NCBI GenBank assembly: GCA_964587155.1
Contig: CAZPKF010000014.1
Span: 9,160 to 73,159, forward strand
Origin: Hallerella sp964587155
Lineage (GTDB): Bacteria > Fibrobacterota > Fibrobacteria > Fibrobacterales > Fibrobacteraceae
Direction of reading: 5' to 3'
Length of the DNA stretch: 64,000 nucleotides
The first letter of the stretch is position 1, and each line of letters begins with the position of its first letter. Made by a program: the position numbers and the translations under genes. Below are positions 26,282 through 33,236 of the stretch, piece by piece. The notes under the pieces were generated by a model. It saw nothing but the letters and a program-made list of their open reading frames with translations. It ran no database searches and had not been told where the DNA came from.

Positions 26282-28798
26282 ATGCGCAACCTCCGGTTTC
26301 GAATCCTTTTCTTCCTCCTCGCGTTCGCCGCATCGGCGTTCCCCTTGTCGATGGAGAAAGAACTTTACGAAGCCGTTTACGAATTCGAATTCAAAGGGAA
26401 TTTTTCGGACGCGCAGGACATGCTCGCCAAAATTTCCATTGAAGGCGATGAAGAAGACAAAAGCGAAGCTTTCTTTTTGCTGGGCAAAATTCAGGAATTG
26501 TCCGAAACTCCACAAAATGCGACTTTTTATTATCGGCAATCCCTAGAAAATCCAAGGACCGCGCGCAAAGCTTTCTTTCTGGCCAGTCGCATCGCCCTTT
26601 TGGATACGACTCCCGAACGACTCGTTGACCGCCGCCGTCACTTTGAAGCTTCGATTCAAAAGACATTCCCCGGAAGCGCCCCTGCGATTCTCCTGTCAAA
26701 CGGAAAACTTTACCGGCTGCAGGGCGAAAAATTCATCGCCGAACATCAGAACATCCCCACAAACGCCGAAGTTCTGGCGATTGCGCCGGCAGGCATCTGG
26801 TATTCCTTAAACGACAGAAAAAAACTGTTTTTCCGGCCAAAAGATTCCCGTCAGCCGAACCGGACTTATTCGTTCGATTCCGAAATCTCGACAGTCCTCC
26901 CCATCTCCAGCACAAACGCCATGGTGATGACAGAGAAGAGTTTCGCTTATACGGGAAACGAAGGTATCCGATTTTCCGTCGAAATCCGTTACCGGGGATG
27001 TTCTCCTGTCGGGATTTACACGCCATTGAACGAGCTCATCTTGAATTGCCCGGACAACGCGATGCATTTTTTGAACGCCGAAACGGGAGCTGAAGAACGT
27101 CTGATCTCCTTCGTGGATCCCATTTGGCAAACCCTCTTGACCGAAGACGGCATTTTCGCCATTTCTTCTTCGACTATCCGCCATTACAGACCGCCCGAAA
27201 ATTCGGGACTCATTTGGAAACATGAAGGAAACGCAATCGAATCGGTCATCTTTTTTGGAACTCAAATAGCCCTTTTGGAAAGCGGTGGAAATCTGAAATT
27301 ACTCGACCCACAGACCGGGCGCGAAACCGCACGGGCAGCAGTCGATGGCGAAAGCCTTTTTGAAATTTCAAAAGGCGCGCTGGGAATTTTTTCGCAAGAA
27401 GGCGCATTGACCGTTCTTGACACCGCCCTGCATCCCATTTGGCACTACCACTTTGGAAAGCCTCTTTCGGCACAGCCCATCAAAAGCGAAGGCCGATTAT
27501 TCCTTCCCTTTTCCGGTGGAGAGCTCCTTCCCATGACGACCCTCCACTATGGGAAAAAGCCTATCCTTTCCCAACAATACGCCGACAAGGCTTCTGCATT
27601 CCAGTACCAGGGAGAGTGGGATTCCGCACTCGTTTACGTTGATTCCGTCAAAGAACTCGAACCGGGAAACCCGACAGCCAGTTACATTCTCGCAGTCAAC
27701 ATGGAGCGGACCGGAGCCGATGAATTGAAACGCGCCGAAGCCTGGTCCAATGCGGTCCGGTATTCTTACGGTGACACAAAAACTGCCGCCGCCATCCTGG
27801 ACCATTATGCGAAAATCATCGGAGCCTCTTACGCCCGCTCCCTCCCCCTCTCTCCGCATACGCTTTATCCGAATTTATTTGGAGCAGGGCACAGGCTGTT
27901 CACGGTAGATCCTGCCGCCCAGAAAATGTTCGCCATCGACGCCGCCTCGGGAAACATCCGATGGACGCGCGAACTCGGCAGCCAAGAAACAAGTCCCCTT
28001 TTGTCGAACGATGCGTCCCATCTCGCTTTTGCAAACGGCTTCCGCGTCAACGTTTTGGATCTTTCCGCAAATGGCGGCACGCAATATTCAGAACTCCCCG
28101 GAAAACCATTTCAGATCCAATTTGCCGACGGGACGCTTTACGTATCGACATGGAACGGCTATTTCATCAAACTGTTGCCGCCCCATTACCGAATCGCATG
28201 GGCTAGGAAACTGTTCAACATGCCGTTCCTCTTCAACTTCTCGAAATCAGCCATTTCCGTTGCGAGCCTGGAAGGCGATTGGGGTTTCGTCAACTCGGCT
28301 ACGGGTCAAAATGCGCAGCCTTTCAGGAATATCGACCAGAACGTCGTTTCGGCGGATTTGTCAGACAGCCTCCTTGCGCTGGCGACGGATCAAAGAGAAA
28401 TCCGGATTTACAGTGCCAACGGCAAAGAACCTTTGAACGTCATCGCTGCCCCCGCCGAAATACTTTCCCTCAAATGGATTTCCCTGGGCGAAAACCCGTA
28501 TTTGCTAGTCGGATTTTCAAACCAAAAACTCTGCCTTTTTTCTCTTACATCCAAAGAGCCCATCTGGACTTATGCCGGAAACGGGTCGGTCTACATGACT
28601 CCAATCGTCAACGGGAACAGCATTTACATCGACCAAAATTCCCACATCGCCAGAATTTCCCTTTCCAAGGGCACGCTGGAATTCCGCTACCCTACGCCCG
28701 GCGGCGCAGGAACCCCTTTCATTTTAGACAACACCTTGTTTTGCACATCGCCCAAACGCCTACTCTATGCGTTTCCGCTGTCAAAGCAAGGCCTGTGA
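26282..28798 (+). CDS. secreted TPR/beta-propeller protein
   Basis: 838 residues. Signal peptide MRNLRFRILFFLLAFAASAFP. An N-terminal TPR-like region (DAQDMLAKIS..., AFFLLGKIQELSETPQNATFYYRQSLENP) is followed by two blocks of PQQ/WD-like blades (FAIDAASGNIRWTRELGSQE; LFSLTSKEPIWTYAGNGSVYMTPIVNGNSIYIDQ). Start placed at ATG 26282, 2 bp after the response regulator stop; the longer frame inside that gene is rejected because the signal peptide begins here. Probably a periplasmic or surface scaffold in the same operon as the two-component system. Specific function unknown. Confidence 0.75.
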   Translation: MRNLRFRILFFLLAFAASAFPLSMEKELYEAVYEFEFKGNFSDAQDMLAKISIEGDEEDKSEAFFLLGKIQELSETPQNATFYYRQSLENPRTARKAFFLASRIALLDTTPERLVDRRRHFEASIQKTFPGSAPAILLSNGKLYRLQGEKFIAEHQNIPTNAEVLAIAPAGIWYSLNDRKKLFFRPKDSRQPNRTYSFDSEISTVLPISSTNAMVMTEKSFAYTGNEGIRFSVEIRYRGCSPVGIYTPLNELILNCPDNAMHFLNAETGAEERLISFVDPIWQTLLTEDGIFAISSSTIRHYRPPENSGLIWKHEGNAIESVIFFGTQIALLESGGNLKLLDPQTGRETARAAVDGESLFEISKGALGIFSQEGALTVLDTALHPIWHYHFGKPLSAQPIKSEGRLFLPFSGGELLPMTTLHYGKKPILSQQYADKASAFQYQGEWDSALVYVDSVKELEPGNPTASYILAVNMERTGADELKRAEAWSNAVRYSYGDTKTAAAILDHYAKIIGASYARSLPLSPHTLYPNLFGAGHRLFTVDPAAQKMFAIDAASGNIRWTRELGSQETSPLLSNDASHLAFANGFRVNVLDLSANGGTQYSELPGKPFQIQFADGTLYVSTWNGYFIKLLPPHYRIAWARKLFNMPFLFNFSKSAISVASLEGDWGFVNSATGQNAQPFRNIDQNVVSADLSDSLLALATDQREIRIYSANGKEPLNVIAAPAEILSLKWISLGENPYLLVGFSNQKLCLFSLTSKEPIWTYAGNGSVYMTPIVNGNSIYIDQNSHIARISLSKGTLEFRYPTPGGAGTPFILDNTLFCTSPKRLLYAFPLSKQGL

Positions 28799-28808
28799 GG
28801 TAAAGAAC

Positions 28809-29279
28809 ATGGACGAAAACTTGACAGAAAACGAAAAACGCCAATTGGAATGGATGGATCACAATCCACTGCAAGACAAAGACGGCCTAATCGAAGCCGC
28901 CCGCGAAGAAAAAGAAGCCGCCAAAGCGACCCTCCGCAAAATCAAACGCCCGCGGAAGAATCCAGCCGCCTGGAATTTTCCAGAACCCGAAGAAGAAATC
29001 GACCTCCACGGATACGTCGCCGATGAAGCGGCGACCGCCGTCGAAAATCTGATGGAAGGAATGAAGCGCGCGGGACTATCCGTTCTCCGCATCATCCACG
29101 GAGGCGGAAACCCCGAATACGGCAACGTCAAACGCATCATCGACAAGAAAGTCGCCACCGTTTGGCGGCACAAAGTCGTTTTTTACAAAACAGAACCCAA
29201 TAATTCGGGATCTAGCATCATGAAAATCGGACAGAACAATTCCTTCAACGTCATTCCCCGCGACAGACGCCGAAAATAA
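28809..29279 (+). CDS. Smr-domain protein
   Basis: 156 residues. A charged, helical N-terminus (ENEKRQLEWMDHNPLQDKDGLIEAAREEKEAAKATLRK) precedes a C-terminal Smr domain with EIDLHGYVADEAATAVENLM and IIHGGGNPEYGNVKRIIDKKV, the DLHG and HG-G motifs of this nucleic-acid-binding/endonuclease fold. The usual HGxGxG reads HGGGNP. Stand-alone Smr proteins act in RNA quality control or ribosome rescue. ATG 28809 is preceded by GAGG; it lies 10 bp after the propeller gene and ends the operon. Confidence 0.88.
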   Translation: MDENLTENEKRQLEWMDHNPLQDKDGLIEAAREEKEAAKATLRKIKRPRKNPAAWNFPEPEEEIDLHGYVADEAATAVENLMEGMKRAGLSVLRIIHGGGNPEYGNVKRIIDKKVATVWRHKVVFYKTEPNNSGSSIMKIGQNNSFNVIPRDRRRK

Positions 29280-29302
29280 TCCAATTTATTTCACCAGACC
29301 CC

Positions 29303-29331
29303 TTGCGAAATTGTCATTTTTTTTCTAAAAT
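29303..29331 (+). promoter_or_regulatory. sigma-70-type promoter of tRNA-Pro(CGG)
   Basis: TTGCGA (29303-29308), 17-bp spacer, TAAAAT (29326-29331). The predicted start is about 5 bp before the mature tRNA. Confidence 0.65.
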
Positions 29332-29342
29332 TGGAACGTCTC

Positions 29343-29416
29343 CGGAATATAGCTCAGCCTGGTAGAGCGCTTGCTTCGGGAGCAAGAGGTCGTGGGTCCG
29401 AATCCCGCTATTCCGA
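29343..29416 (+). tRNA. tRNA-Pro, anticodon CGG
   Basis: 74-nt cloverleaf: acceptor CGGAATA/TATTCCG with discriminator A, D-arm AGCTCAGCCTGGTAGAGC, anticodon stem CTTGC/GCAAG with loop TTCGGGA, T-arm GTGGG TCCGAAT CCCGC. CCA is not encoded. It reads CCG codons. Confidence 0.96.
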
Positions 29417-29417
29417 T

Positions 29418-29447
29418 AAAGAACATCATTTGATGTTCTTTTTTTTG
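29418..29447 (+). terminator. tRNA-Pro(CGG) terminator
   Basis: AAAGAACATCA-TT-TGATGTTCTTT followed by a run of T, starting 1 bp after the tRNA. Confidence 0.9.
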
Positions 29448-29460
29448 TGTCTGTTGGAAA

Positions 29461-29630
29461 ACTTTTTGCAAAAACGGCTCGCCTTTGACGGTAAAATCGT
29501 GCAAACATCCCCCACTCGCAGAAAAGGGGTTCCTCTGAGTCCCCTCAACGAAAGTTTTTCCATCTTCTCACCGTTCAAATTTCCAAAAACTCATTTCTAA
29601 TTCCAAACTCCCCATTCCCAATTCCTTAAA
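29461..29630 (-). repeat. dispersed intergenic repeat, copy C (inverted)
   Basis: Reverse complement of the family seen at 6498, 11450 and 32925. Core ~29471-29556 on the minus strand: CTTTCGTTGAGGGG, CCCCTTTTCTGCG, TTTGCACG, GCGAGCCGTTTT. Bases 29471-29505 are identical over 35 bp to the complement of 33045-33079. It is preceded (minus strand) by AT-rich GGAATTAGAAATGAG-type sequence. It accounts for most of the 306-bp gap between the tRNA and the next gene. Confidence 0.85.
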
Positions 29631-29722
29631 ATCCAGGACACTATCTAATTTTGTCATTTTTAGACATTTTAAGCATCCTTTTATAATCTATAATTAAGAT
29701 AAAACAATACAAGGGATTCATC

Positions 29723-30142
29723 ATGTTCAGAAAACTTGTCAAACCCATTTGCGTCCTCTGGTTGTTGGAAGCCATTTTTTTATCCGGCTGCAACACATTC
29801 GAAAGCGACGTCTACGTAATTGAACCAGGAATTGACATTGCCATTATCGACGCGTATTTTTCTCAAAATCCCTACCTCCATTCGATAAACGTCGTTTTTC
29901 GAAACAACAACGGCTGGCCTTTGCCCTATTTACAAATGGATTACCACATTCAATGCGATTCTGGCGAGAAAATTTACAAGACGGAAACCTTCCTCTTCAA
30001 TTCAAACGAACAAATTTCCAAAACGTTTTCCATCGATCAAAAAGCATCTTCTTGCCAATTCACCATCAACACCATCCGCGCGCCTTACGACCCGGATTAC
30101 GGCAATTGGACAGGAAATTTCCTCATTACTATCGACTACTGA
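29723..30142 (+). CDS. hypothetical lipoprotein
   Basis: 139 residues. Lipoprotein signal MFRKLVKPICVLWLLEAIFLSGC (lipobox LSGC). The mature part is one small beta-rich domain with two further Cys (IQCDSGE, SSCQFTI) that could pair. A TATAAT-like box at about 29680 and a weak AAGGG site precede the ATG. Its 3' end overlaps the convergent aminotransferase gene by 14 bp. No family recognised. Confidence 0.65.
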   Translation: MFRKLVKPICVLWLLEAIFLSGCNTFESDVYVIEPGIDIAIIDAYFSQNPYLHSINVVFRNNNGWPLPYLQMDYHIQCDSGEKIYKTETFLFNSNEQISKTFSIDQKASSCQFTINTIRAPYDPDYGNWTGNFLITIDY

Positions 30143-31289
30143 TTCCGTCTGCAACAGTCGAACAAATCCGTTCCACAGCCTTTTCAAAAATTTCCGGTTC
30201 AACAAGCAAGCTGACGACAATCCATCCGTCTTCGTCAAAATCGAAAAGAAATCCCGGTTGAACCAGAACTTTAGCCTCGCGGAGCAATCGGAGCGTCAAG
30301 GCCTCATCCTCTTCTCCGTCGAAATGGAGCGCGGCATACCAGCCGCCTTGTACAGACGGACAAACTGCCGTCGGGAACTTCCTTTTCAAAAAGGACAGGT
30401 TCCGAAGGATTTTGCAAGACAGTTCTTTTTCATATTCCAAAGACTTTTCAAGCATCGGACGGGCAAGCGCAAAAGCTGGCGAAGAAACGCTCAAATAAGC
30501 GTCCGCCACAAATTCCAATGCAGGCAACAGGGCTTTTCCCAGTTTTCCCGGTCGAAACGCCATCCAGCCCAATTTCAACTGCGGAGAACCGACAGATTTG
30601 GAAAATCCACCCAAAAAAAACACGGGGACATCTTTTGAATCCCAATTCCACGGTCTATCCGTTCCATCGTAAATAAAATCCCCAAAGACTTCGTCGACGA
30701 CAATCGCCAGATCTTCCCGATGGGCAAATTCCACAGCGGCCTCCCATTCCGCTTTAGAAAAAACATGTCCCGTAGGATTATTTGGAGAAACGATCAGCAA
30801 AATTTTCGCATGGGGCGGAAACGCATACAGAGAATCCACGTCCAAGCTCCATTTTCCATTCCGCTCCGAAAGGAAATACGGAGCTGTCTTCAAATATTCC
30901 AGCGAAGCCAACGAGTCGAGCAGCGGATAACCGGGAAGCGGTGTAAGCACCACATCGCCCGCATCGCAAAAGACTTTGAACAAAATAGCGTAAGCTTCAC
31001 TCGTACTGGCGGTGAGCAAAATGCTCTCCGCATCAAAATTGCCGCCGCGTTCCGCATAATATTTCGAAACGGCCGTGCGGGATTCTTCCCAACCGCAAGC
31101 ATCCGGATTCCACTTGGAAAATTGAGGGATTCCCAGCGGAAGCGCCGATTCCAAATCGAAAGCCCCTCCAGCACGAAGCGGACTCGAAACAGTCAAATCC
31201 GTGTAATCCGCCGAGCGCTTGATTTGCGACAACTGAATAAAAAACGGAGAATCCGTCAAATTCTCCGGAAGCCTTTTCGAAAGGCGCAT
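30129..31289 (-). CDS. PLP-dependent aminotransferase, class I/II
   Basis: 386 residues, fold-type I. Visible are SEAYAILFKVFCDAGDVVLTPLPGYP (PLP phosphate site), IVSPNNPTG (Asn and substrate contact), VDEVFGDFIYDG (Asp/Tyr), the Schiff-base lysine in LGGFSKSVGSPQLKLGW and a C-terminal Arg region. Substrate specificity cannot be read; candidates are alanine/aspartate-type aminotransferases. It follows a tiny membrane-protein gene whose TGA is 1 bp upstream of its ATG, so expression is coupled to glyS. Confidence 0.88.
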   Translation of the reverse strand: MRLSKRLPENLTDSPFFIQLSQIKRSADYTDLTVSSPLRAGGAFDLESALPLGIPQFSKWNPDACGWEESRTAVSKYYAERGGNFDAESILLTASTSEAYAILFKVFCDAGDVVLTPLPGYPLLDSLASLEYLKTAPYFLSERNGKWSLDVDSLYAFPPHAKILLIVSPNNPTGHVFSKAEWEAAVEFAHREDLAIVVDEVFGDFIYDGTDRPWNWDSKDVPVFFLGGFSKSVGSPQLKLGWMAFRPGKLGKALLPALEFVADAYLSVSSPAFALARPMLEKSLEYEKELSCKILRNLSFLKRKFPTAVCPSVQGGWYAALHFDGEEDEALTLRLLREAKVLVQPGFLFDFDEDGWIVVSLLVEPEIFEKAVERICSTVADGISSR

Positions 31290-31290
31290 A

Positions 31291-31458
31291 TCATTTTTTC
31301 CTTTTCCAGGCTACGATGAGGACAGTCGCCAGGGCGACGCCCGCAGGAACGGCTGCCACGAGAAAAACGACAAGGACTTTTTGCATTTGCGAAAGCCCTT
31401 GCACCTTTTCCCGGAAATCCCGGATTTTTCGCCGTGCCAGCCCCAGTTTTCCCATCAT
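31291..31458 (-). CDS. 55-residue single-TM membrane protein
   Basis: MMGKLGLARRKIRDFREKVQ..., basic amphipathic N-terminus, one TM segment (~28-50, KVLVVFLVAAVPAGVALATV), basic C-terminus WKRKK. It fills the gap between glyS (18 bp upstream) and the aminotransferase (TGATATG junction). The junction spacing and topology support a real gene. No homologue recognised. Confidence 0.55.
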   Translation of the reverse strand: MMGKLGLARRKIRDFREKVQGLSQMQKVLVVFLVAAVPAGVALATVLIVAWKRKK

Positions 31459-31476
31459 GCGAGGCAACTTGGAGCG

Positions 31477-32889
31477 TTACTTCAAATGGGCCGAAAGCCA
31501 ATTGCTCAGCTCTTCGATTTTCACGTGTTCCTGCTTCATGGAGTCGCGTTCGCGGACGGTGACCATTCCCTTGTATTCGGGGTTCACGTCGTCTCCCTCG
31601 CCGATCGTATCGAAATCGACCGTGATGCAGAACGGCGTTCCCAATTCGTCTTGACGGCGGTAACGCTTTCCAATCGATTGTGTCTCGTCATATTCGACGT
31701 TGAAGTCCTGGAGGAGCTTTTTGTAAAGATCTTCGGCGACTTCCTTGACTTTTCCCTTTTTCACGAGCGGAAGAATCGCGGCCTTGACCGGGGCAACCTT
31801 CGGACTGAAGTGCAAAACGACACGTTCTTCGCCGTTTTCGAGTTTTTCGACATCGTAAGCGTCGCAAAGGAGCACAAGCAGCAAGCGGTCCACGCCGAGG
31901 GAGGGCTCCACGACGTAAGGAATGTAACGCTTATTGTTCACCGCGTCAAAATATTCCATTTTGACCTTGGACTCTTTCTGGTGCTGGGTCAAATCGAAAT
32001 CGGTGCGGCTAGCGATTCCCCACAGTTCGCCCCAGCCAAACGGGAAGTTGTATTCAATGTCGGATGTTCCATTCGAATAATGGGAAAGTTCTTCTTTCGC
32101 ATGTTCGCGGAGGCGGAGCTTCTCTTTGTTCACTCCCAGGCCTTCCACAAAGTCCACGCAGAACTTTTTCCAATAGTCATACCATTCCTTTTCGGTACCC
32201 GGTTCGCAGAAGAACTCGAGTTCCATCTGTTCAAATTCACGGGTGCGGAAGATGAAGTTCCCCGGCGTGATTTCGTTGCGGAATGATTTTCCAATTTGCC
32301 CGACGCCAAACGGAATCTTGGGGCGGACATTGTCCATGATGTTTTTGAAGTTGATGAAAATTCCCTGCGCCGTTTCCGGACGGAGGAATACCTTGTTGCC
32401 CGTACCTTCGAGAACGCCGAGCTGAGTCTGGAACATGAGGTTAAAGGCGCGCGGTTCCGTGAAATCCGTCTTGCCGCATTTGGGGCATTCGATTTGATTG
32501 TCGACCATCATCTGGTGAATTTCCGGGAAGGTCTTACCGGCGCAGCATCCTTCACCGAGTTTTTCTTCGAGAAGCTGGTCCGCGCGGAAGCGTTCGTGGC
32601 AGGCCTTGCAATCGACAAGAGGGTCCGAGAAATTCGAAACGTGACCCGAAGCCTGCCAAACCCGCGGATTCAAGAGAATGGACGAATCGAGACCGACAAC
32701 GTCCGGGCGGCTAGAGACAAACGTTTTCCACCAGAGGTTCTTGATGTTGCGCTTCAGCTCGATACCGTAGGGACCGTAATCCCACGTATTCGCCAGCCCA
32801 TCGTAAATTTCGGAACCGGGAAAAATGAATCCGCGTCTTTTGCAGAGGGAAATCAAATCTTTGAGCGCATTCTGTACTGTTTTGGCCAT
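31477..32889 (-). CDS. glyS: glycyl-tRNA synthetase (single-chain, alpha2 type)
   Basis: 470 residues; charges tRNA-Gly. Class II motifs include GFIFPGSEIYDGLANTWDYGPYGIELKRN at the N-terminus, FNLMFQTQLG, FLRPETAQGIFINFKN (motif 2 entry), FRNEITPGNFIFRTREFEQMELEFFCEPG, and the C-terminal motif 3 EPSLGVDRLLLVLL. A CxxC...CxKC zinc-like pair is visible (CKACHERF; IECPKCGKTDF). This is the eukaryotic/archaeal-like GlyRS form, not the GlyQ/GlyS tetramer. AAAGGA precedes the ATG. First gene of a three-gene unit. Confidence 0.97.
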   Translation of the reverse strand: MAKTVQNALKDLISLCKRRGFIFPGSEIYDGLANTWDYGPYGIELKRNIKNLWWKTFVSSRPDVVGLDSSILLNPRVWQASGHVSNFSDPLVDCKACHERFRADQLLEEKLGEGCCAGKTFPEIHQMMVDNQIECPKCGKTDFTEPRAFNLMFQTQLGVLEGTGNKVFLRPETAQGIFINFKNIMDNVRPKIPFGVGQIGKSFRNEITPGNFIFRTREFEQMELEFFCEPGTEKEWYDYWKKFCVDFVEGLGVNKEKLRLREHAKEELSHYSNGTSDIEYNFPFGWGELWGIASRTDFDLTQHQKESKVKMEYFDAVNNKRYIPYVVEPSLGVDRLLLVLLCDAYDVEKLENGEERVVLHFSPKVAPVKAAILPLVKKGKVKEVAEDLYKKLLQDFNVEYDETQSIGKRYRRQDELGTPFCITVDFDTIGEGDDVNPEYKGMVTVRERDSMKQEHVKIEELSNWLSAHLK

Positions 32890-32924
32890 ATCGAGTCCTT
32901 TTGAAGTTTTTCACGACAAATATA

Positions 32925-33090
32925 AAAAATGAGGAATTAAAAATGTGGAATGTATAATGCGTAATTCGGAATTAGAGTCTTGAACTGAAATCTCTCCGTG
33001 GTGGGGTTTCGCACGAAAAGCCTTTTCTGCGGATGGGGTGAATTTTTGCACGATTTTACCGTCAAAGGCGAGCCGTTTTAGTGAACTTTG
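32925..33090 (+). repeat. dispersed intergenic repeat, copy D
   Basis: Core 32989-33080: CTCTCCGTGGTGGGG, CGAAAAGCCTTTTCTGCGG, GGGGTGAA, TTTGCACG, GCGAGCCGTTTT; it shares 35 identical bases with copy C. AT-rich GAGGAATTAAAAATGTGG sequence precedes it and similar GTTTGGAATGAGAAATG sequence follows to ~33175. It fills the 347-bp gap between glyS and valS. Confidence 0.85.
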
Positions 33091-33236
33091 GACTGCCCCT
33101 TTGGAATTACGAGGAGTGAGGAACTGGCAGTAAGTACTCGTTAGTCAAGAGTTTGGAATGAGAAATGAAATGTGCTGAGTAGTTTTCAAAGGACTCTTTA
33201 ATCTAGAATCCTTTCTTTTTGCTAGATTTAGGCATT

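Noticed and set aside
31381..32286. 301-codon plus-strand frame opposite glyS
   Set aside because: Complement of a clear glycyl-tRNA synthetase gene with no independent coding evidence.
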